Of a stretch of DNA of 64,000 nucleotides, positions 44,601-50,100 are shown one piece after another. Source of the stretch: Carboxylicivirga agarovorans (GTDB lineage Bacteria > Bacteroidota > Bacteroidia > Bacteroidales > Marinilabiliaceae); the NCBI RefSeq assembly GCF_050589845.1, contig NZ_JBNGPA010000001.1, positions 62,001-126,000 on the forward strand, in the 5' to 3' direction. Each line of letters begins with the position of its first letter. The first letter of the stretch is position 1. A program made the translations under genes and the position numbers. The notes under the pieces are model-generated. The model worked only from the letters and a program-made list of their open reading frames with translations, did no database searches and was not told where the DNA came from.

Positions 44601-45711
44601 TTGCTCCATCCTCAAGTATTAAATCATTACTGCCAAGTATTAAACTTCCACCCTGCAGGTTGAGGTTAGAAGAAATAGTCATTGGATTATTAACCGTCAA
44701 ATTCCCTGGAAATTCAATGCTTAGTTGATTGACAGTTGCCGGTAATCCTGTACCTGGCACCTGGGCAGCTGTGCCATTGTATATATAATTGGCTAATGTA
44801 CTGTAAGTACGGTTATCCAAAAGAATATTACCAATATCGGCAGTTGCCTCAATTCCACTGGCATGCCCAATGCCTAATGTAGCTCCGTCATTAAGTGTAA
44901 AAGTAGTGGAACCATTGTCCATAAGTTGATATCCGCCAAGGTATAAGTTTGAATTAGCGCGAACTATACAACTTACATCAACATTGATATTACCGGCCAG
45001 TACTTTTTGAGCATTGCCGTTAAACTCTACATTTTCGAAGCGGTAGGAATCAATCGTCTGTGTACCACTTGTACCATTGAAGTTAACCGTACTACCACTA
45101 TTGTTACTACGATCAAAACGACCGCCGGTCATGCTTCCTCCGACATTAAGCGTTCCTCCTCCATCAAAATTGACGTAATTTCGATCATAGCCTCCCAGCA
45201 TGATTATATCTCCTGATACAGTAACTGTACCGGTGCTGATACGTAGTTGGTGATCGGAACTGTTTTGATCGGTATCAGCCATATTTACTGATCCGCAATT
45301 TAATATACCAGCATCGACATAAATATACTGATCATTACCACCTGAAGGATTTGTAAAATTAACAGCTCCGGTAACGTTTAATGTGCGACCGCTGCTGAAA
45401 TAAAGCCTTATCCTGCTGCCACTCCCTGTTTCAAAATTTAGTTCTGCAACAGAGTTAGCGGGTGAAACATCTACAGTGACGTCATCCCCGCTCATTAAGG
45501 TAACAACACCGGCATTACTGTTTTCTCCCGGGTAACCCTCAGCCACTAAAGGTGTTTCCCACGAATCACCATCCCATCGAACCCATGTGGATAAAGCAGA
45601 CCAATCTCCATCGGCAGCTGATTGATAATCTCCAATATTTTGACCATAAACACTACTTGTTAACACTAATAGCAACAAGCATATAATTCCATTAGTAGAA
45701 GTATATTTCAT
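35617..45711 (-). CDS. Giant T9SS-secreted beta-rich surface protein, 3364 residues
   Basis: Signal peptide (KYTSTNGIICLLLLVLTSSVYGQ), then about 2800 residues of Gly/Asn/Thr-rich beta-strand repeats (for example GGTLNVGGSMTGG, VNINLTTGSDNF) that suggest right-handed beta-helix stacks. Five recurring W-x-TW openings (about residues 37, 540, 1499, 2427 and 2843), such as DGLWNDASTWDTYP, mark G8-like sectors. Residues about 2833-3364 are a module shared with the two downstream paralogues, ending in a type A T9SS sorting domain (GIYVVKII...KVFVK). It is therefore probably exported and attached to the cell surface through the T9SS. No catalytic motif is visible; adhesin or matrix functions are possible. 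The frame is intact over 10 kb. Confidence 0.85.
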   Translation of the reverse strand: MKYTSTNGIICLLLLVLTSSVYGQNIGDYQSAADGDWSALSTWVRWDGDSWETPLVAEGYPGENSNAGVVTLMSGDDVTVDVSPANSVAELNFETGSGSRIRLYFSSGRTLNVTGAVNFTNPSGGNDQYIYVDAGILNCGSVNMADTDQNSSDHQLRISTGTVTVSGDIIMLGGYDRNYVNFDGGGTLNVGGSMTGGRFDRSNNSGSTVNFNGTSGTQTIDSYRFENVEFNGNAQKVLAGNINVDVSCIVRANSNLYLGGYQLMDNGSTTFTLNDGATLGIGHASGIEATADIGNILLDNRTYSTLANYIYNGTAAQVPGTGLPATVNQLSIEFPGNLTVNNPMTISSNLNLQGGSLILGSNDLILEDGATVTGTFDSDHMIVVDGASVTRQSASLAGFNMTLPLGTYNAGGGVYEYTPMVISNLTGSISGTAEVNVKLVNTNAPNGNALDLLRYWEVTETNFLSVSADIDFYYADTDVAGDESKYEFKRADDTSTTVWNDPANASVDTGTNILSTSGSSVIEGVWTAQEPIVAWYTLKTGNWSDPSIWTNDPSGALPIPGNTYYPQVASDNVVIKSGREVTMDIDNVNCNYLTIEGELRLGTTSGHSFSKILGNGRVYMEADNFPAGDATHFATKNQGEGTAIFQGSGYSISTAHTFYDVEVELTNTIAQITMLADLTVNNNLTLKTGILRINDDTETSVLNLNVTGNVDVQADASLTVGQGNTAGTYAIGGTMPAVGQYHGIYHQVIISGDFINRGNVRLSNETAPRYDQFSYLGAATLRMQGAANSNMSLYGTTDLYNLVIEKGVDKTYQLELYADNATYFRLFGANNVGRVESSPYSSSNPEVRKALWIHQGTLKLTGSIHIPTLSEGNLSGGNGDYAIGEYGKMIISGANVEVYSTAETQSQIPGFESSAIGVNASGSHSAMSLFGDFQIDDGVFDTRNSYGFVYWAAANPLIEINGGVVSVGRLYQVGSGPVSFIQTGGSLAVNDSHFDLSSEDAVFQMSGGEIELRNGDFIIGSKEGNYSVTGGTVRFELNADRTLNSTANLYNLIINTQSGNRELDLSQPLIASNDVSVNDGAFINHGGRSVTIGRNFTIADGANNHGYSTTNNTLTFNGTEDATFYIGHPYTDNYELVINNLTINKPVGKRLTVASSPEKKAAYVEANEPSNLWYARIIQVKNDLRVESGILDQGDQAIRMYGPLFVGADGVCGIYEPGTTHKDALVMVKDVVSITTETGAELGNIKMNPAPQDKIFDLTSDVVIKRISYHHGRMNLGAYNLKVDYIHKGGTLTPYEVSDGRESDEMFITGGNASDGGLSVLIHADGTYAYPIGVSGKYTPAELTVTNYANNGYVTIRPVQGELTTTNLSGGNLLDYYWRVGYSDFTTLPTAQYQFTFNDADDLAGDKANFYPGKVLDDSPYTRFHEGLQSNVNTTNNTITFNDSQTTTDDADGNPIVISNTGAGFTLEEANYTAGVIGRFEGAVKIFYSRRDGDGNNINWSNTSTWTYGENASYGKHDSRQAQADAVPGPGDVAVIGWVPWDADASLSAYYGMPHGVDADGNITCAEIVFNQMQDASGNPVPRAYRYNFQFRPTICINNGRSLTANMVRGEGMFWNRQSDPDMSTMDLGEFAANDSSYVLYEITASTLNNTPDVFPNLLVATSGWGGSNFTFTFTKDIVTNGNFEILGDGNVQLNNGATGDITIGRDLLMFMRSSGGGAQLFYQNSGTARTVTVGRDIVMSNTGNRLYISGSGGTELDHRLYVNRNIQQTESGDGLDLWTSNTAEHVTLYLEGTDNMTFDVEAASTTPDLYRVIVNKGTDQTVSASFNSDFNLNGETNGTSDTKALDLQSGTLTLNHADININLTTGSDNFDIPSTTALVLQSGATVNASGTSGIYLDGRLAIENGTVNMHGADNPIVYSASGSAALSIDAGNLIVGGQIRRGTVTDVGILSFTQTGGAVRVGTSSATASNRGVFEILGTGSQFNQTGGTLSIENAQASATVAAVLLEPETSSIGASSSVHIGGASTGAGQTIGINSAVALNNLVVDNTSGNNPMAQQVVRSLTLSGGLQIDANTQYDAAGLDLYIGGDLTATGTFIPNSNSTYLNGSATQTIYGDVNFYNLEKSGTQELVLDAAGANLDIDNNFTFAGGTLTSNANEVQVQRNVSFDGTQLITGGNGLILNGTLAQNLSGAGTFDILSVNNINGVDVPLGNQLSINKSLRLESGVFNIDKNLLIMNEGSTIEAVSPFSSSNMIQTNISFTDNGVRKYFNTTPKTFVYPMGSGGKYTPVSIRIDSNTSSTGYITVKAADEYHPSVLDPTNVLDYHWILKSENITGFTGEIRMNYDPNDVQVSGGNTINDYISARLLADGSGEWNKPFGVIDQLNDELVYTYGTAITSSELTGDYTAGVDAAIPDQVPTYISVTDGLWNDASTWDTYPTAGEGVPAGGPRGSIVIIDSGTNVTVSADAVSSYQTSINGTLLLGTTAAHRLGDVDGTGTLSAEWGVMPAGVYDSFVSASGGTLEYTGSTDYAVLGDLTSVNNLTFTGTSERRLPNHNLTILGNLLINGADVVNTNDKNIILKQNLSFDAGSFDSGDNGARVIFSGSAIQAINGASNLTGTNGIDYFEIDNSNGLTVEVDVDIKNYLNLNNGIIFNTYGNDFVVNSNLAAAVIGGGASSYVQGPLTKLVNNGDSFSFPVGDADRLGDVLISNTITSGAQLWSAEYFNHNPGNDSKDPNSVAGDVQFVSKNEYWRIEGPASSEANVTLRWDDISGVTPDANFRVVDWQSTSDWNEVSIDAPVGNSTAGTVRTSSRITFNEFASEGNYFTFGSILIPTYTWLGLTNDWFLTTNWKGGVVPGGGTNITISNTGQAPVINNSTAASVNDLTIDHLGGLTLQAGSQMTVNGDLVTNDRLYIVNTAADPASLITNGTVTGNVDVSWSYGELYWYFIGHSISNPLMQTYRDIPGATPGQSYALYDYQDGGNFVNLASGSHEFTANDELRGYQLKFILPETISHTGTLNNDATYSRATQDGWQIMANPYPSYYKIPQAAVGTGDLAHSTGTVYVSVSATNATKSFETYNVALGTSSPASFKGILAPSQAFYIQTAATSTPGVDQLLMSASNRFHDVNKTNLKSTSQDAEEDILRIKMVNDFGLEDEAVIALREKGDMEMSRMDSEQRYYNGTNISYIYSMVDGTKAVINTLPMEMYKEQVALGVNLKAGNHSIRFDGLNTLSIDYPLILEDKVMGVKVEMDANSEYAFTVNEAAENNDRFVLHFGKTDVATDIDDELTNANNNVKVYVENSSKLVVNCEWSGDKQIYLFTLDGRMVSTDEFRGELYTKDLHLKPGIYVVKIIGDNDKHEQKVFVK

Positions 45712-46159
45712 AAAATCGAGTTTTCAAGCGATGTAAACTTTGGGTGTATAGTCTGCTGCACAGACCATATAAGAACACAAAAATATAATTATTCCGCTTT
45801 ATAATACTGACATAACGATGGAAGGTTATAAGCTATATAATATTAAAAAAAACTTTAATCCCTATCAATCTGTCACTTATAGGCTAAAGATCAGTAAACT
45901 AACAACTTTAAATATTTGACCAACAGCTCAATTTGTTCGACAAATGACTATAACAGCTGATATACTTTACAATTTCTTTACAGTCAGTTACTTTTATGAC
46001 CAGTGACAATATTTTGGTGACCAACTTAACTTTTACAAGGACCGATGTCTGTTTTGACCAGAAACACTTACTCACTATCAGTTATTTATCAGGTGATTAA
46101 GTAAATTTTTGTTAGTATTTTTAATAAGAGAGAATCGAGTATAAACTAGTAAATTTATA
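45712..46159. other. Divergent intergenic region, giant gene / receiver gene
   Basis: 448 A+T-rich bases. A short inverted repeat GTCTG-CTGCA-CAGAC lies at 45751-45765 in the giant gene's leader. TATTTTTG on the minus strand is a possible -7 box. Several GACCA words occur around 45997-46062 without regular spacing. No gene was seen. Confidence 0.35.
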
Positions 46160-46519
46160 ATGGTGAAGAAGATATTAATTGTTGATGATGCTGCTGATAG
46201 CCGATTAATTTTAAAAGGCATGTTACGCAACTACGATGTTGATGTTTTAGAGGCTAATGATGGTATAGAAGGCTGGAAGAAAATAGTAGCTGAACAACCG
46301 GATTTAGTCTTACTTGATTTACACATGCCAAATAAAGATGGCTTTTCAATTCTGGAAGATCTGGAAGAAGAATGGATGGGCATTCCGGTTGTAGTTGTTT
46401 CAAGTGATACAGAAGAAGATACCATTAGTGCCTGTGAATATTACGGAGCAAAGGCCTTTTTAAAAAAACCGGTTGTTTTAGAAGAATTTAAACAAGCCAT
46501 TAAAGTAGTTCCTCTATAA
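46160..46519 (+). CDS. Single-domain response regulator receiver protein
   Basis: 119 residues, a receiver domain only. The acidic pocket is Asp9 and Asp10, the phospho-acceptor is Asp53 in LVLLDLHMP, the switch Ser is Ser81, and the conserved Lys is Lys102. No DNA-binding or output domain is attached, so it must act by protein contact (as CheY or Spo0F do) or as a phosphate sink. It lies alone between genes for two T9SS surface proteins and no kinase is beside it; the nearest kinase in the window is the orphan at 18.2 kb. Partner and output are unknown. Confidence 0.92.
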   Translation: MVKKILIVDDAADSRLILKGMLRNYDVDVLEANDGIEGWKKIVAEQPDLVLLDLHMPNKDGFSILEDLEEEWMGIPVVVVSSDTEEDTISACEYYGAKAFLKKPVVLEEFKQAIKVVPL

Positions 46520-46814
46520 ACTTATAAGAATAAATAAAAATTGCCCGATGGCAGAATAAGCTATCGGGCTATCAACATGCAGGCACATTACACCTGTGTG
46601 TATAACATCCTGTTTCATTATATTTCCGGTTTAAAGGGGCAAATCCTCAATTTGTATCGATAACTTAAATCGCAAGGATCTGATCGAAAAATGGTATTTT
46701 ATATGATCAGTACAGCTCTCAAGCGAGGCCCCATATCTATCAAAACAGATAAAATAACACACCTTTTTTTCTTCCTGTTAAAAAAGCACCTGCTTCCTAC
46801 CATATAAGGGTCTT
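46520..46814 (+). terminator. Convergent gap with weak terminator for the receiver gene
   Basis: GCCCGATGG (46543-46551) pairs with CTATCGGGC (46561-46569), nine base pairs with one G-U, but the following bases are TATCAAC, a weak T-run. The rest of the stretch up to the long hairpin holds no recognised element. Confidence 0.5.
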
Positions 46815-46854
46815 CTTCGGGATCAACCTCGCTGACAGCGAGGTTGATCCGAAG
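46815..46854. repeat. 19-20 bp hairpin fused to the 11-bp array
   Basis: CTTCGGGATCAACCTCGCTG and CAGCGAGGTTGATCCGAAG are complementary but for one bulged G and a single-base loop. The right arm ends in ATCCGAAG, which is the first, degenerate, unit of the tandem array, so the left arm is complementary to the array motif. Confidence 0.85.
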
Positions 46855-46901
46855 CAATACCGAAGAAATACCGAAGAGGTACCGAAGAATTACCGAAGAA
46901 A
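46847..46901. repeat. Tandem array, five copies of an 11-bp unit
   Basis: Contiguous 11-base units: ATCCGAAGCAA, TACCGAAGAAA, TACCGAAGAGG, TACCGAAGAAT, TACCGAAGAAA. The core TACCGAAG is constant from the second copy on. It is in the convergent gap between the receiver gene and the second T9SS gene. Confidence 0.88.
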
Positions 46902-47060
46902 AATCAATGAAATTTCAATACCTAAAGGCATTATTAATGACAATAACACCTCATTTGAAAAGGATGAACATCAATGTTCTTTTTTTGAAGTGAGCTAACT
47001 CTGGCACGCTTAATTTTTCACACTTCATAAGCAAGTTTATAATAGTGAAAGGAATACAAA
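46902..47060. other. Remaining part of the convergent gap
   Basis: About 160 bases with no gene and no recognised element. Confidence 0.3.
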
Positions 47061-47094
47061 AAAAGCTGTCTCAAAAGATTTTGAGGCAGCTTTT
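47061..47094 (-). terminator. Terminator of the second T9SS gene
   Basis: AAAAGCTGTCTCAAAA pairs with TTTTGAGGCAGCTTTT (15 of 16 with one G-U), loop of two to three bases. On the minus strand a T-run follows. Confidence 0.85.
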
Positions 47095-47116
47095 CTATGA
47101 ATAGATATCAACTCAG

Positions 47117-50100
47117 CTATTTCACAAACACTTTTTGCTGATAGCTGTGCTGTCCTCCGTTTACTTTAACGATATAAACACCAGGTTTAACGTTCAGTTC
47201 TTCTTTGTAAAATTCACCTTTAAATACCTCATTAATAATTAAAGAACCTGTCAGATCATATACCTCAACAGTTTTGTCTTTCACACCCCATTCACATGCA
47301 ATAGTGAGAGTTGAATGATCTTGTACATATATACCAATCCCTTTGACATCATCAACATCACCTATGTCGGTTGGTATATCAATACCCTTGTCTTTAAAGT
47401 GTAAAACAAATCGCTCATGATCAATACCTTCCTCAGCTTCAAACTCGTAAGTAACCGAACTGCTCATGGTTGTTAATGTCTCCTCCTGCTTATCTTCCAG
47501 CACAATTTTATAATCAACTTTCAGCGCTTCAATGCCGGTAATTTTCAAATACTGCTTTCCTTTCTTTGCCTGAACTCCCAAGGCTTGTTTATAATTAACC
47601 AGCTCATCTGGCAACACATTGATCACAAGCTTAGTACCTTCTACTATTGAATAAATATATGAGTAGTTGGTTCCACTGTACATCCTTTGCTCAGAATCTC
47701 TGTTTGTTATACCTTTTTCTCCATCGGGGAACAGGGCAATTACAGCTTCATCACTCAGGTCGAATTCATTTCGCAGATGCAGGCGTATTACATTGTCATC
47801 ACTCTTACCCGACTTCAATGTTGGTTTGGAGCCTGCATTACTCAGGTTGTTTGCATCCATTGTTATGGTAGCACCTGTACCATATTGTCCGGCTGCAGTT
47901 TTTATATAAAAGGCCTGATTTGGTGCAATAACTCCATCAAACGATCGTGGTGAAGCTATGCCTGCAAATACATTATAGGTATCAAAATACTTACTGGCAT
48001 TTGTTGCTGAGTTTGATACGTAAGCCGTTCCCTCCGTTGCTCCGAAATCGCCTGTATTATCAGCCACTTCAGGAAGCTGATAGTAGGCTGGGTAAGGATT
48101 TGCTATGATTTGCCATCCATCCTGCACGTCCTTTGAATATGAGGCTTCATTATTTAATTGACCTACATGTTCAAGCGTAACAGGTTTGATGGTCTTAAAC
48201 TGGTAACCACGAATACGTTCACCTGAAAGAGGATCTGTATTAAACCCGGAAGTACGAATCAGCTTGCCTGCATCGCTATATTCATACAGGGCATACTTAT
48301 TGGTATTGTCATTAACCGGGATATTGGTATAGGTACTAATAGCGGGGTTGGAAATACTGTGCCCGGTAAACCACCAGTGCAATGGAGCATAGGTCCAGCG
48401 AACCCTTACATCGCCTGTAATTGTTTTAGCAGGATTTGTAATGACAGATGCTGGTTGTGCGTTGGTATTTTCAATGATAAGATCACCATTATTGGTAATG
48501 GCTCCGTTAATGGTGACTAAACTTCCTGCGCGAACTGTTAATGATGCATTATTTGAAATTTCAAGGTCTTTCATCAAGGCTGTTCCGTTAATAATTGGAA
48601 ATGCATCGTTATATAATGGATGTTCAGGGATATAGATATCTGTTGTTCCATCAGGTACTGATCCTGTTGACCAGTTACTTGAAACATTCCAGTTAGTATT
48701 TTGACCTAACCAACCTTCAGAGGCCACATTAACAGAATAATCCTCCACTTCTCCATTTGAATCATTACAAGGGTTTGATGTACTGCTTCGCTGAGAGAAA
48801 CGCACCCTCATTCGTGTAATACCCGATGTCGCATCAGCCGGCACAACTATTTGACCAGATATAACACGAGTACCAGTATTACTTGTATTACCGACTGAAA
48901 AGCTCTCTGAACTTTCGAAAGACTCATTACCATTCCAGTCTACCCAAACAATGGCATAACCTGTTCCGGTATTATTTCTTACCCCTATACTAATATTATA
49001 AGTTTCACCTTTAGCAAGTGCACCCACCTGATCAAGAAATTCGGCGTATCCACCATTATCTCCGCTGGCATTATTAATACTTTCAATGATGACATTACTA
49101 ATATAACGATCGGCAGAGTTATTGGTCGGTTGGCAATAATTGCTAATGGTGACCGAATTTGAAACATCCGATGTCCAGCTACCCGATATGGCCGAAAGGG
49201 TCACAACTCCTGTTTCAGTAAACGCTAAATTGACAAATGAGGCTACTCCTTTAACAGGTGTAACTGCTTCATTGATCATTCCAACCGAGCCACTTGCTCC
49301 ATCATCATTACCCATTACAATAGCTGTTGAAAAATCAACATCGACATTGCCATTTAAATCAGTAGCAGCAACTTCAGGTATTTGTCCCAAAACGCTATTA
49401 ATAGTTGCATTGGCTGATGGCTGCTGAGTAAAACGTAACTCTGTTGCCACAACAGCAATAGTAATAGCTCCACTTGTCACTTCATTTAATTTAATGAAAT
49501 CATCACCTAAGCCTGTAACCATGTTTTTTCCTGCAAGAACAAAGTCGAATGCATCTCCGTCAATAATACCATTAGTATTTAAATCTGTCTTTAGCCATAT
49601 TTTTAATGAATACGTTTCAGCGACATTTTCATTTTCCAATAAGATCATATCAGTTGCCGTAAAAGTAATTCCAGAGCTGGATATTACACCATCTAAACCA
49701 GCGGCATCAAGATCCGGCCCAAACAACCTGGCTCCTTCAATAACAGAACTCCAATCACTAATTGTATTTGCAGTACCTTTACTTAATAGTAGTTGTTGTA
49801 CACGGGTAATGTCAGAATATTGTGATGGTTTATCTGTCAGTTCAAAAGAAAATACCTCCACAGCATCAGCAATAGTATTTGAAACAGACGACACAGAAGC
49901 TGATACTTTAAGCCCGTTTGATATGGTTGAAGTTGGCTCGTAAATACCCCCTATTTCAATGTTATCTATACAAAAAGCCGGAGAATAATAGGCCGATCCT
50001 GTACTATTCCATCTAAACTCAATAGTTTGAACACTGCCTACATAAGCATCGAGGCTAATAGATTCTTTTGACCAATTGGTGCCTTCACCTGAGTACTCCT

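Noticed and set aside
7546..46901. CRISPR arrays as explanation of the tandem repeats
   Set aside because: Units are contiguous without unique spacers, only 11-24 bases long, and no cas genes are present.
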